Assembly: GCF_025567385.1 (NCBI RefSeq)
Contig: NZ_JAOQJU010000001.1
Location: 310,001-374,000, forward strand
Source: Claveliimonas acetigenes
GTDB lineage: Bacteria > Bacillota > Clostridia > Lachnospirales > Lachnospiraceae
Direction: 5' to 3'
Length of the DNA stretch: 64,000 nt
Part shown: positions 43,264 through 52,293 of the stretch, piece by piece
Layout of the letters: each line of letters begins with the position of its first letter
Position numbering within the stretch: position 1 is the stretch's first letter
Notes under the pieces: generated by a model
The model's database searches: none
What the model was told of the DNA's origin: nothing
The model's input: the letters and a program-made list of their open reading frames with translations, nothing else
Translations under genes and position numbers: made by a program

Positions 43264-44733
43264 ATGAAAATGAAAACAACATTAGCGCTGTTTGCGGCAA
43301 TGGCAGCAGTAATGGCGGTACCACTTTCAGCAGATGCTAAGGAATTTACGGATGTTGCTTCCGATCATTGGTATTATGATTATGTATCTGAGATCAGTGA
43401 TAAGGGAATCATGACCGGTAAGGATGCGGCAGGTACAGTTTTCGCACCGGCGGAGAATATTCCGCGTGCGCAGTTTGCGACGGTTCTGTACCGTATGGCG
43501 GGGAGTCCGGAGGTGAAGTACAGCTCAGTATTTAAAGATGTGCCGGACGGACAGTGGTATACGAAACCGATTATGTGGGTATATCAGGCGAAAGTTGCCA
43601 ATGGATATACGGATGGCAGTGGTAATTTTGGTACCAATGATCAGATTACGAGAGAACAGATTGCCAAGATGATGTACAGCTATCAGAAATATATGGGATA
43701 TGATGTGTCAGGGACGACAGAACTTGACACGTTTCCGGATGGCGGTAGTGTCAGCTCTTTTGCGACAGAATATGTGAAATGGGCAGTGGCAGAGGGAGTT
43801 ATCAGTGGAAAAGAAAATGCGGCTACAGGACAGAAGTATCTTGATCCGCAGGCAAGTGCAAACCGTGCGGAAATTGCAACGATTATTTCCAGAACACTGG
43901 TTCCGTTCGAGGGTGATTATGTGATTGATGCCGCTGAGGCGAAAAGTAAGATCGGCGAAGAAGACGTAATCTTTGTAGATGGCCGTGGTGTTGAGAAGAG
44001 TGCGGAGACTATAAAGGGAGCAGTTATTTCCGATTGGAAAGACTGGTCCGTGAATTTAAACCCGGATAACAGCAGCACAGGTGTGCCGGGATGGTGGCAG
44101 ATGCAGAGTGTGGAAAAGATGAATGAGACTTTCAGTAATCTGGGACTGTCTAAGGACAAAGAGATTATCCTTCTTGGCGAGACGGTTAATGGCTGGGGCG
44201 ATGATGCAAGACTGATGTGGCAGCTTCGCGTGGCCGGATATGAGAATGTAAAGATTGTTGACGGTGGTTACAGCGCATTGATCGCGGCCGGAGCGCCGAC
44301 ACAGAAGGGAACATCTACACTTGCGAAGGTGGATGCAGAGGTTACTTCTAAGAATCTGAAGCATGTAGTGACGACAGACATACTGAAGGCAAATTATGAT
44401 TCTTATAAAATTGTTGATGTCCGCGCGGATGAAGAATATAACGGCGAATGTCTGTATAATGAGAAGGCAGGTGGACATCTTCCGGGCGCTGTTCATCTGA
44501 GATATACAGATTTGTTCTATGCGGATGGAACCCTTCGTCCGGTAAATGAGCTGACAAAATGGTTTGAAAGTGCCGGCCTGGATAAGGAAGACGAAATTGT
44601 ATCTTATTGCACGGCGGGGATCCGTTCTTCTTATATGCAGGTGGTTATGGAAATGTGCGGATTTGAGAATTCCATTAATTATGACGAATCATTCTGGGGA
44701 TGGACAGAAAACGAAGGTTTGCTGGAGAAGTAA
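43264..44733 (+). CDS. SLH-anchored surface sulfurtransferase (two rhodanese domains)
   Basis: 489 residues. The signal peptide spans residues 1-26 (ending SADAKE). Three SLH modules cover about 27-215 (ASDHWYYDYVSEISDKGIMT, ITREQIAKMMYSY, SANRAEIATIIS). Two rhodanese-like domains follow, the layout of thiosulfate/3-mercaptopyruvate sulfurtransferases. The first domain has no catalytic Cys (LLGETVNGWG). The second has Cys449 in SYCTAGIRSS, the active loop. Rhodaneses are usually cytoplasmic, so an SLH-anchored one outside the cell is unusual and may act on sulfur compounds of the gut or growth medium. RBS AGGAGG. Confidence 0.9.
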   Translation: MKMKTTLALFAAMAAVMAVPLSADAKEFTDVASDHWYYDYVSEISDKGIMTGKDAAGTVFAPAENIPRAQFATVLYRMAGSPEVKYSSVFKDVPDGQWYTKPIMWVYQAKVANGYTDGSGNFGTNDQITREQIAKMMYSYQKYMGYDVSGTTELDTFPDGGSVSSFATEYVKWAVAEGVISGKENAATGQKYLDPQASANRAEIATIISRTLVPFEGDYVIDAAEAKSKIGEEDVIFVDGRGVEKSAETIKGAVISDWKDWSVNLNPDNSSTGVPGWWQMQSVEKMNETFSNLGLSKDKEIILLGETVNGWGDDARLMWQLRVAGYENVKIVDGGYSALIAAGAPTQKGTSTLAKVDAEVTSKNLKHVVTTDILKANYDSYKIVDVRADEEYNGECLYNEKAGGHLPGAVHLRYTDLFYADGTLRPVNELTKWFESAGLDKEDEIVSYCTAGIRSSYMQVVMEMCGFENSINYDESFWGWTENEGLLEK

Positions 44734-44757
44734 TAAACTGGAAATTATTTCAAAATG

Positions 44758-44786
44758 TTGACAAAATATTACAAATATGTCACAAT
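44758..44786 (+). promoter_or_regulatory. Promoter candidate of the SLH-M23 gene
   Basis: TTGACA (44758-44763), 17 bases, CACAAT (44781-44786). The spacer closely resembles that of the rfbA promoter at 45910-45938. The -10 box lies inside the 5' arm of the hairpin at 44777-44813, so RNA structure or repressor binding could affect it. Confidence 0.5.
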
Positions 44787-44819
44787 GTTAATCGACGTAT
44801 AACATTGTGACATTTTTTT
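44777..44819 (+). terminator. 14-bp perfect hairpin with T7, terminator or operator
   Basis: ATGTCACAATGTTA (44777-44790) and its exact complement (44800-44813) are separated by 9 bases and followed by seven T (44813-44819). It should terminate the sulfurtransferase transcript. As it overlaps the likely -10 box of the next gene and the T-run comes just before that gene's ribosome site, it could also be a regulatory dyad. Confidence 0.65.
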
Positions 44820-44836
44820 GAAAGGCAAGGTAGGAT

Positions 44837-45856
44837 ATGAAGAAAAAGATTGGTGTGTTTATACTGACACTGACTTTGATGTTTGGATTATGTTCAAATA
44901 CAGTTTTTGCAGCATACTCAGATGTATATCAGAACGGATGGTATTATGGAGCAGTTCAGTACGTATCTCAGAATGGAATTATGACCGGATTAAACGATAC
45001 ATATTTTGGCGTAGGAGAATCCTTAAAGAGAGGGCAGTTCGCACTGATATTATATCGCCTGGCAGGTACTCCGGATGTGGAATTTGAGAATAAGTTTCCC
45101 GATATCGGAGCAAATGATTGGTATGCAAATGCGGTGATTTGGGCGAGCGACAACGGAATTGTGACCGGATATACGGATACGGGTCTTTTTGGACCTTCTG
45201 ATGAGATTACAAGAGAACAGATGGTAACAATGCTGCACCGCTTTGAAGGAAGTCCTCAGGTAAGCGCTGATCTTAGCGGATATCCGGATTCCGGTTTGGT
45301 AGGAGCCTGGTCTTTGGCAGGAATGCAGTGGGCAGTTGCGAATGGAATTATCAGTGGAGATAACAATATGCTTAATCCGCAGGGCATAACTACCCGAGAA
45401 GTATGTGCGACCATCATTATGCGCTTCCAGGGGGGAGAGTATATTGAGACGGAAGCGGGCCCCGGAGGGTTCGTGAATCCATGTCCGGGAGCGAACTATG
45501 TATCCTCTGAATTTGGTTACAGGGTTTCACCTACAGAGGGCGCAAGCAGCAATCATCAGGGAAGAGATTATGCTGCGTCAGAAGGAACCGCGATTTTAGC
45601 GGCGGCATCAGGAAAGGTTGTGCTTGTTGGCTATACCAGCGCCAGAGGAAACTATATAGTAATTGACCATGGAAATGGAGTGGAGTGTTACTATCAGCAT
45701 TGCTCAAAGATTATTGCTTCTGCGGGCGATATCGTGGAGGCCGGTGAAAAAATTGCAGAAGTTGGTTCTACAGGAATTGTATCAGGACCACATCTTCATT
45801 TTGAAGTACATGAAAATGGAGTGCCGGTCGATCCGAGAAAATACGTACCGGAGTAA
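44837..45856 (+). CDS. SLH-anchored M23 (lysostaphin-like) endopeptidase
   Basis: 339 residues. A signal peptide (residues 1-24, ending VFAAY) is followed by three SLH modules (about 25-195: NGWYYGAVQYVSQNGIMTGL, WYANAVIWASDNGIVTGY, NPQGITTREVCATIIM). A C-terminal M23 zinc peptidase domain has His240 and Asp244 (NHQGRD) and His319/His321 (GPHLHFEVH). All metal ligands are present, so it should cut peptidoglycan cross-bridges or stem peptides. Its SLH modules are N-terminal, as in the sulfurtransferase. RBS AAAGGCAAGG. Confidence 0.92.
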   Translation: MKKKIGVFILTLTLMFGLCSNTVFAAYSDVYQNGWYYGAVQYVSQNGIMTGLNDTYFGVGESLKRGQFALILYRLAGTPDVEFENKFPDIGANDWYANAVIWASDNGIVTGYTDTGLFGPSDEITREQMVTMLHRFEGSPQVSADLSGYPDSGLVGAWSLAGMQWAVANGIISGDNNMLNPQGITTREVCATIIMRFQGGEYIETEAGPGGFVNPCPGANYVSSEFGYRVSPTEGASSNHQGRDYAASEGTAILAAASGKVVLVGYTSARGNYIVIDHGNGVECYYQHCSKIIASAGDIVEAGEKIAEVGSTGIVSGPHLHFEVHENGVPVDPRKYVPE

Positions 45857-45870
45857 AGCGTTTTATAAAA

Positions 45871-45905
45871 GGGAAGACAGATGTTTTGTTCTGTCTTCTC
45901 TTTTT
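45871..45905 (+). terminator. Intrinsic terminator after the SLH-M23 gene
   Basis: GAAGACAGA (45873-45881) and TCTGTCTTC (45890-45898) form a stem with an 8-base loop, followed by TCTTTTT. Confidence 0.8.
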
Positions 45906-45909
45906 ACAG

Positions 45910-45938
45910 TTGAGAAAATGTTAAGAATATGTTACAAT
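45910..45938 (+). promoter_or_regulatory. Promoter of rfbA
   Basis: TTGAGA (45910-45915), 17 bases, TACAAT (45933-45938), directly after the terminator. The spacer resembles that of the promoter at 44758-44786, which suggests the two upstream regions are related. Confidence 0.65.
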
Positions 45939-45992
45939 AAATCGATATAATAAGTTATGATATGATTTTTAATACGATATTAGGAGGAAGTT

Positions 45993-46862
45993 ATGAAAGG
46001 AATTATATTAGCAGGTGGTTCAGGAACACGATTATATCCCCTGACAAAGGCAGTATCCAAACAGATTATGCCGGTGTATGATAAGCCGATGATTTACTAT
46101 CCTTTGTCAATATTGATGCTTGCGGGAATCCGGGATATTCTGATTATTTCTACGCCAAGAGATCTGCCTACGTTCCAGGAATTGTTCGGAACCGGCGAAG
46201 AACTGGGACTTCGTATGTCCTATGCAGTTCAGGAGACTCCGAGAGGTCTGGCGGATGCATTTATCATTGGAGAAGAATTTATCGGCAGTGATAATGTTGC
46301 ACTGATTTTGGGAGACAATATTTTCTATGGACAGAGCTTCTCGAAACTGTTGAAAGAAGTTAGCTCCAGAGAAAAGGGAGCTACTATTTTCGGATATTAT
46401 GTCCGTGATCCGAGAGAATATGGAGTTGTTGAATTTGATGAGAATGGAAAAGCACTCTCCATAGAAGAAAAACCGGAACATCCGAAATCAAACTATGCGG
46501 TTCCCGGTTTGTATTTCTATGATAATGATGTAGTAGAGATTGCTAAGAATGTAAAGCCTTCCGCAAGAGGCGAAATTGAGATTACGAGTGTAAATAATGC
46601 ATACCTTGAAAGAGGAGATCTGCATGTGGAGACGATGGGACGTGGTTTTGCCTGGCTTGATACCGGTAATCATGACGCGCTTCTTGACGCAGCGGATTTT
46701 GTGGCTGCATTTCAGAAGAGACAGGGGCTTTATGTTTCCTGTATAGAAGAGATTGCCTATAAACGCGGCTTTATTACCAGAGAACAGCTTATTAAACTGG
46801 CAGAGCCGTTGCTGAAGACAAATTATGGAAAATATTTAATGGAAATTGCAGATGGTCTGTAA
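45993..46862 (+). CDS. rfbA: Glucose-1-phosphate thymidylyltransferase
   Basis: RfbA (289 residues) forms dTDP-glucose, the first step toward dTDP-L-rhamnose. It has the signature GIILAGGSGTRLYPLTKAVS with the catalytic Arg, KQIMPVYDKPMIYYPLS, LILGDNIFYG with the metal-binding Asp, and AWLDTGNHDALLDA. ATG 45993 follows AGGAGGAAG. rfbC starts 32 bases downstream. Confidence 0.97.
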   Translation: MKGIILAGGSGTRLYPLTKAVSKQIMPVYDKPMIYYPLSILMLAGIRDILIISTPRDLPTFQELFGTGEELGLRMSYAVQETPRGLADAFIIGEEFIGSDNVALILGDNIFYGQSFSKLLKEVSSREKGATIFGYYVRDPREYGVVEFDENGKALSIEEKPEHPKSNYAVPGLYFYDNDVVEIAKNVKPSARGEIEITSVNNAYLERGDLHVETMGRGFAWLDTGNHDALLDAADFVAAFQKRQGLYVSCIEEIAYKRGFITREQLIKLAEPLLKTNYGKYLMEIADGL

Positions 46863-46894
46863 AATATTTGATATTTAGAAAGAGGATGATGGGA

Positions 46895-47443
46895 ATGGGT
46901 AAGATTCAGGTTGAAACATGTAATATTGAAGGTCTTAAAGTGATTACTCCAACGGTGTTTGGCGATGAACGCGGATATTTTATGGAGACATACAATTACA
47001 ATGATTATAAAGCGGCGGGAATTGATATGGAATTTGTGCAGGACAACCAGTCCAGCTCCAAAAAAGGAGTTCTGCGCGGACTTCATTTTCAGATTAACTA
47101 TCCGCAGGATAAGTTGGTGCGTGTTGTAAGCGGCGAAGTATTTGACGTGGCGGTTGACCTGCGGGAAGGCTCGGCAACTTACGGACAATGGTATGGGGTG
47201 ATCTTGTCTGCTGAAAATAAAAAACAGTTTTTCATCCCGAAGAATTTTGCACATGGTTTTCTGGTGCTTTCTGAGTCGGCGGAATTTGCGTACAAATGTA
47301 CAGATTTCTACCATCCAAATGATGAGGGCGGTCTGGCGTGGAATGATCCGGATATAGGAATAGACTGGCCGATTCCGGAGGGAATGGAACTTACGATTTC
47401 AGAAAAAGATCAGAAATGGAAAGGAATCAAGGCGGGGAGATAA
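46895..47443 (+). CDS. rfbC: dTDP-4-dehydrorhamnose 3,5-epimerase
   Basis: RfbC (about 182 residues) is a cupin-fold enzyme of the third rhamnose step. It has DERGYFMETYNYNDY, FVQDNQSSSKKGVLRGLHFQ with the catalytic His, QDKLVRVVSGEVFDVAVDLR and IPKNFAHGFLVLSE. ATG 46895 (MGKIQVET) is chosen because AGAAAGAGG lies 9 bases before it; the frame is open further upstream. The second RgpF-like gene follows 3 bases after its stop. Confidence 0.96.
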   Translation: MGKIQVETCNIEGLKVITPTVFGDERGYFMETYNYNDYKAAGIDMEFVQDNQSSSKKGVLRGLHFQINYPQDKLVRVVSGEVFDVAVDLREGSATYGQWYGVILSAENKKQFFIPKNFAHGFLVLSESAEFAYKCTDFYHPNDEGGLAWNDPDIGIDWPIPEGMELTISEKDQKWKGIKAGR

Positions 47444-47446
47444 CGT

Positions 47447-49393
47447 ATGCGGATAGAAAGCTCGGATGCAAAAAGGCTGGCGATATACTTCTTTTATGAT
47501 AAGAATGGAGTTGTGGATAAATATGTTCCTTATTTTTTGGATGATTTAAAAAAGAATGTATCGGATATATATATTGTATGTAATGGAAAGCTGAATGATA
47601 AGGGAAGGGAAATCCTGAAAACCTATGGAGAATGCCATGTCCGGGAAAATAAAGGCTTCGATGTATGGGCTTATAAATCTGCATTAGAACATTATGGCCG
47701 TCAGCAGCTTGTGCAATATGACGAAATTATTCTTTTGAATAATACGATTATGGGACCCGTTTATCCGTTTTCGGAAACTTTTGCAAAGATGGATGGGCAG
47801 GATCTTGATTTCTGGGGATTAACAGAGTATTTTAAGATTCCGTATGATCCATTCGGATATTCGCCATATGGATATCTGCCTGACCATATTCAGTCACATT
47901 GGATTGCGTGCAGGAGAACGCTTGTAGAGAGCAAGGATTTCTGGGAATACTGGGAGAATATGCCGGAAATTGAAAACTATGAGCAGGCTGTTGGTAAGCA
48001 TGAATCCATATTTACAAAAACATTTGCGGATAAAGGCTTCAAATGGGGAGTCTCTGTGGATATGGAGGATTTGAGGAAATACAGCGGCTATCCTTTGATG
48101 ATGTGTCCGCAAAGGCTGATAAGCGAGCGCAGATGTCCTATTTTTAAGAAAAGAAGCTTTTTTCATCTCCATGCGGATTATCTGAATAATACAACCGGAG
48201 AAGCGGCAAGTATGTTGTTTGAGTATCTGCGTGATGAAACGGACTACGATGTGGATTTTATATGGGAGACGCTGCTGCGGAATTACCATCTGTATGACAT
48301 TGTAAAGAATTTAAATCTTACCTATGTCCTGCCGACGAATCAGTGCGATAAGGAAAAACTGGCTGTGCAGACCGGCCGGATGAAAATTGCGCTGGTTATG
48401 CATATCTATTTTGAAGATTTGCTGGAATCATCTTACCGCTATGTTTCCTCCATGCCGGAAGAGACGGACGTATATATTACGACGGATACGGAAACAAAAA
48501 AGAAAGCTATAGAAAAGGTGTTTTCCCCGCTGCCGTGCCGTAAGTTGGAAATACGTGTTATAGAGAACAGAGGCAGAGATGTGAGCAGTCTGCTGGTCGG
48601 TGTAAAAGACGTGATTATGCAGTATGATTTAGTGTGTTTTGTTCATGATAAGAAGAGCGCTCAGATTTCGCCGGAAGCGGTTGGGGCATCTTTTGCATAC
48701 AAGTGTTTTGAGAATACTCTGTCAAACCGCACTTATGTTACAAATGTAATCAATACTTTTGCAGAAAATCCGCGGCTGGGGCTTTTAGCGCCGCCGGTGC
48801 CGAATCACAGTACATTTTTTACAACGGTAGGATTTGAGTGGGGACCGAACTTTAAGGTGACGAAGCAACTGGCCGAAAAAATCGGGCTTACTGTACCTAT
48901 GAGCAAAAAAGTACCGCCGATTGCGCCGCTTGGGACAATGTTCTGGTTCCGGCCATGTGCAATGGAACGGTTATATGCGCAGGATTGGAATTACCAGGAT
49001 TTTCCGAAAGAGCCAAATAAGATTGATGGTACGCTGCTTCATGCCATTGAAAGGATTTATCCTTTTGTTGTGCAGGAGGCTGGTTATTATGCGGCATACG
49101 GAATGACAGATAAATTCGCGGCGATAGAGTATAACAATCTTTATTATTATGTACGCGGATATAATCAGGTAAGTGTGAAGTTCGGTATCGGTCCTTTCTA
49201 TAATCAGATGTTAGAAAGAATAGATGATATTTTGGGGCATCAGGGTTCGTTTAAGAGAGTAATAAAATACAGGCTGAAACAGGATCTCAAAAGAATAATT
49301 CCCGAAAAAATTTATTTGAGATGCAAGAAAATATGGAAAAAGATGAGAAAAAGCCAGAATTACAACAGTGTGCGGGTTAAAGGCGAGGAGTAA
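47447..49393 (+). CDS. RgpF-like rhamnan synthesis glycosyltransferase (copy 2)
   Basis: A 648-residue paralogue of the protein at 39686-41605, matching along its whole length: LAIYFFYDKNGVVDKYVPYF, VRENKGFDVWAYKSALEHYG, LNNTIMGPVYPFSE, PDHIQSHWIACRRTL, IENRGRDVSSLLVGV, APLGTMFWFRPCAM. The C-terminal 50 residues are very basic. It may add a different linkage or act at a different stage than copy 1. Co-directional with rfbA and rfbC upstream and two GT2 genes downstream. Confidence 0.88.
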   Translation: MRIESSDAKRLAIYFFYDKNGVVDKYVPYFLDDLKKNVSDIYIVCNGKLNDKGREILKTYGECHVRENKGFDVWAYKSALEHYGRQQLVQYDEIILLNNTIMGPVYPFSETFAKMDGQDLDFWGLTEYFKIPYDPFGYSPYGYLPDHIQSHWIACRRTLVESKDFWEYWENMPEIENYEQAVGKHESIFTKTFADKGFKWGVSVDMEDLRKYSGYPLMMCPQRLISERRCPIFKKRSFFHLHADYLNNTTGEAASMLFEYLRDETDYDVDFIWETLLRNYHLYDIVKNLNLTYVLPTNQCDKEKLAVQTGRMKIALVMHIYFEDLLESSYRYVSSMPEETDVYITTDTETKKKAIEKVFSPLPCRKLEIRVIENRGRDVSSLLVGVKDVIMQYDLVCFVHDKKSAQISPEAVGASFAYKCFENTLSNRTYVTNVINTFAENPRLGLLAPPVPNHSTFFTTVGFEWGPNFKVTKQLAEKIGLTVPMSKKVPPIAPLGTMFWFRPCAMERLYAQDWNYQDFPKEPNKIDGTLLHAIERIYPFVVQEAGYYAAYGMTDKFAAIEYNNLYYYVRGYNQVSVKFGIGPFYNQMLERIDDILGHQGSFKRVIKYRLKQDLKRIIPEKIYLRCKKIWKKMRKSQNYNSVRVKGEE

Positions 49394-49396
49394 GCA

Positions 49397-51223
49397 ATGG
49401 GCAGTAAGATAGACTATAAAAACATAGTAAAGAAGTTATCCCCTTATAATATAAAAAAGGGGATACTTTATTTCAAACACTATGGTGCAAGGGAATTCTG
49501 GATTAAGCTGACAGAACGCTTTCAGAAGGATGATATTGACTATAACCGATGGTTTGCCAATCACCGCCCAACGGACGAAGAGCTGGACAGGCAGAGGAGA
49601 AAAGTTTTTGGCTGTGCGCCTGTGATTAGTATTCTTGTTCCTGTATACAATACACCGGAGCTTTTCCTGAAACAGATGATTCAGTCGGTGAGAGAACAGA
49701 CCTACTCAAATTGGGAACTTTGTATTGCTAATGCTAACCCGGCGAATCGGGAAGTGGCGGAGATTCTAAGAATTGCCGCTAAGAAGGATGCAAGGATCCG
49801 GATAGCAGAAGTTCCTGAAAATGAAGGGATTGCCCAGAACACAAACCGTGCTCTGCAAATAGCGACAGGAGAATTTATTGCACTTTTGGATCACGATGAT
49901 CTGCTGGCTCCCAATGCCTTATACGAAATTGTGAAGGCCGTTAATGAAAGTAAAGGAGCCGAAGTAATTTATACGGATGAAGATAAGGTTACTACAGATT
50001 TGGAAGAACATTTCAAACCACATTTTAAACCGGATTTTAATCTGGATTTATTAAGATCAAACAATTATATCTGCCATCTTTTTGTGGCAAAGAGAGAGCT
50101 TGTTGAGCGTGTGGGCGGTTTCCGAAAAGAATTTAACGGAGCACAGGATTATGATTTGATACTCCGGTGTACAGAGAAAGCAGAAGCAATCGTTCATGTA
50201 CCAAAGATTCTCTATCACTGGCGTGTGCATAAAGAATCCACATCGGACAATCCTATGAGTAAGATGTATGCATATGATGCAGGCAAGAAGGCGATTGAAG
50301 AGCATCTGAAACGATGCGGGACGCCCGGAGAGGTCTTGCACACAAAGAATCTGGGCTTTTACCGGGTGAAATATCCGGTTCAGGGTGAGCCGCTGATTTC
50401 TATTCTTATTCCAAACAAAGATCAGGTAGAAACTTTGGATCAATGTCTGCGTTCCATAAAGGAAAAGACGGATTACTCTAATTACGAGATTGTCATTATA
50501 GAGAACAACAGCGAGAAAGAAGAGACATTCCGGTATTATGAGAAGATTTCTTCTGATAAAATCCGGGTGATTCGGTGGGAGAAGGAATTTAATTATTCCG
50601 CTATTAATAATTTCGGAGTCCGTCATGCGAAGGGAGATTATCTTCTTTTTCTAAATAATGATATAGAAGTCATTCATAGTGACTGGCTTTCAGAGATGGT
50701 GTCACATTGCCAGCGAAAAGAAGTCGGTATTGTGGGGGCACGTCTCTATTATCCTGACGATACGATTCAGCACGGAGGAATTATTGTTGGAATCGGCGGA
50801 GTGGCGGGAAGTGTTTTTGTGGGACTTCCAAGGGGATATTCGGGATATATGCATAAGGCGGCCCTGCAGCTTGATTTGAGTGCAGTGACAGCAGCGTGTA
50901 TGATGATGAAACGCAGGGTCTTTGAAGAAACCGGCGGGTTTGAAGAAAAATTGAAAGTAGCGTTTAATGATGTGGATCTATGTCTGAAGACCCGGGAGAG
51001 AGGTTACCTGGTTGTCTATGACCCATATGTGGAGATGTATCATTATGAATCGAAGACAAGAGGGGCAGAAGATACGAAAGAGAAAGTCAGGAGATTTCAG
51101 ACGGAGATTGAATATATGCGGAGCCATTGGATTCACATCTTAAAAAACGGCGATCCGATGTATAATGTGAATCTGACTCTGACAAAATGGGACTACTCTC
51201 TTAAGAATAATGAGCGGAGATAG
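49397..51223 (+). CDS. Two-domain GT2 glycosyltransferase
   Basis: 608 residues with two GT-A glycosyltransferase domains. The first (about 75-300) starts PVISILVPVYNTPELFLKQM and has LLDHDDLLAPNALYEIV and NGAQDYDLILR. The second (about 335-590) starts PLISILIPNKDQVETLDQCL and has FLNNDIEVIHSDWL, CMMMKRRVFEETGGF and FNDVDLCLK. Such dual enzymes can add two different linkages and are common in rhamnan and capsule loci. It lies 3 bases from both neighbours, so it is part of the same operon. Confidence 0.9.
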   Translation: MGSKIDYKNIVKKLSPYNIKKGILYFKHYGAREFWIKLTERFQKDDIDYNRWFANHRPTDEELDRQRRKVFGCAPVISILVPVYNTPELFLKQMIQSVREQTYSNWELCIANANPANREVAEILRIAAKKDARIRIAEVPENEGIAQNTNRALQIATGEFIALLDHDDLLAPNALYEIVKAVNESKGAEVIYTDEDKVTTDLEEHFKPHFKPDFNLDLLRSNNYICHLFVAKRELVERVGGFRKEFNGAQDYDLILRCTEKAEAIVHVPKILYHWRVHKESTSDNPMSKMYAYDAGKKAIEEHLKRCGTPGEVLHTKNLGFYRVKYPVQGEPLISILIPNKDQVETLDQCLRSIKEKTDYSNYEIVIIENNSEKEETFRYYEKISSDKIRVIRWEKEFNYSAINNFGVRHAKGDYLLFLNNDIEVIHSDWLSEMVSHCQRKEVGIVGARLYYPDDTIQHGGIIVGIGGVAGSVFVGLPRGYSGYMHKAALQLDLSAVTAACMMMKRRVFEETGGFEEKLKVAFNDVDLCLKTRERGYLVVYDPYVEMYHYESKTRGAEDTKEKVRRFQTEIEYMRSHWIHILKNGDPMYNVNLTLTKWDYSLKNNERR

Positions 51224-51226
51224 ATT

Positions 51227-52186
51227 ATGTGTGAAGTGACAGTTGTAATACCGAATTATAATGGGAAAAAGTATCTGTGTTCCTGTCTGGAAGCGCTGTA
51301 TGAGAATACAAAGCTTGCATTTAGGACTCTGGTGATAGATAATGGTTCCGGAGATGGAAGTATAGAAGAAGCCAAAGAAAGATTTCCCCAGGCAGAGTAT
51401 GTTCTGCTGGAGAAAAATTTTGGTTTCTGCCGTGCAGTCAATATTGGTATTAAAAGGAGCAGTACGCCGTATGTTATTTTATTAAATAATGATACGGAGA
51501 TAAGAAAAGGATTTGTAGAAGTGCTGTTAAGAGCGGTGAAGCAAAATGACAGAATTTTTTCGGTTGAGTCTAAAATGATTCAGTACCGGGATCAGACATT
51601 GATTGACAGTGCAGGAACTTTTTACAATGCTCTGGGGTGGGCATTTGCAAGAGGAAAAGATAAAAAAATTCATTGTTACAGCCGCTGCTGCCGGACTTTT
51701 GCGGCGTGCGCGGGGGCAGCGATCTACCGGAGAGCGGTTTTTGATGAAATTGGTTTTTTTGACGAGCGGCATTTTGCTTATTTGGAGGATATTGATATCG
51801 GTTACCGTGCCAGGCTGCATGGGTATATCAATTTGTACGAGCCGGAAGCTGAGGTTATTCATGTGGGAAGTGCGTCGAGCGGCTCCCGCTACAATGAGTT
51901 TAAGACAAAGTACTCTGCCCGCAATAATATTTATTTGATTTATAAAAATATGCCGCTGCTTCAGATTATTCTGAATTTTCCATTTTTGTTTGCGGGATTT
52001 GCAGCGAAAATTATTTTTTTCTTTCGGAAAGGCTATGGCGGAATTTATTTGAAAGGATTGAAAGACGGGCTGTGCTTGTGCACAAAAGAACGAAAAATGG
52101 CGTTTAAAAAAGAAAATTTGACACATTATATTAGAATTCAGTTGGAATTGTGGGTTAATATCTTCCGCAGATTTACTGACAGGTGA
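51227..52186 (+). CDS. GT2 glycosyltransferase, probably rhamnosyltransferase
   Basis: 319 residues. The GT-A domain begins VTVVIPNYNGKKYLCSCLEAL, with VIDNGSGDGS, the metal site LLNNDTEI, and a GFFDERHFAYLEDIDIGYRA acceptor loop. A hydrophobic C-terminal segment (LLQIILNFPFLFAGFAAKIIF) probably attaches it to the membrane. The sequence style matches rhamnosyltransferases of the WbbL type. Last gene of the run before the promoter at 52230. Confidence 0.85.
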   Translation: MCEVTVVIPNYNGKKYLCSCLEALYENTKLAFRTLVIDNGSGDGSIEEAKERFPQAEYVLLEKNFGFCRAVNIGIKRSSTPYVILLNNDTEIRKGFVEVLLRAVKQNDRIFSVESKMIQYRDQTLIDSAGTFYNALGWAFARGKDKKIHCYSRCCRTFAACAGAAIYRRAVFDEIGFFDERHFAYLEDIDIGYRARLHGYINLYEPEAEVIHVGSASSGSRYNEFKTKYSARNNIYLIYKNMPLLQIILNFPFLFAGFAAKIIFFFRKGYGGIYLKGLKDGLCLCTKERKMAFKKENLTHYIRIQLELWVNIFRRFTDR

Positions 52187-52229
52187 GAGTTCTTAAGGCA
52201 GGATTAAGATGGTATTAAGGTTCTTTTCC

Positions 52230-52258
52230 TTGCTCTTTAGAAAGAAATCATGTATGAT
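52230..52258 (+). promoter_or_regulatory. Promoter of the sugar transferase gene
   Basis: TTGCTC (52230-52235), 17 bases, TATGAT (52253-52258), 36 bases before the start codon. Confidence 0.5.
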
Positions 52259-52293
52259 GTTATAGATAAATTATTGCAAAAGATGGTGATATT

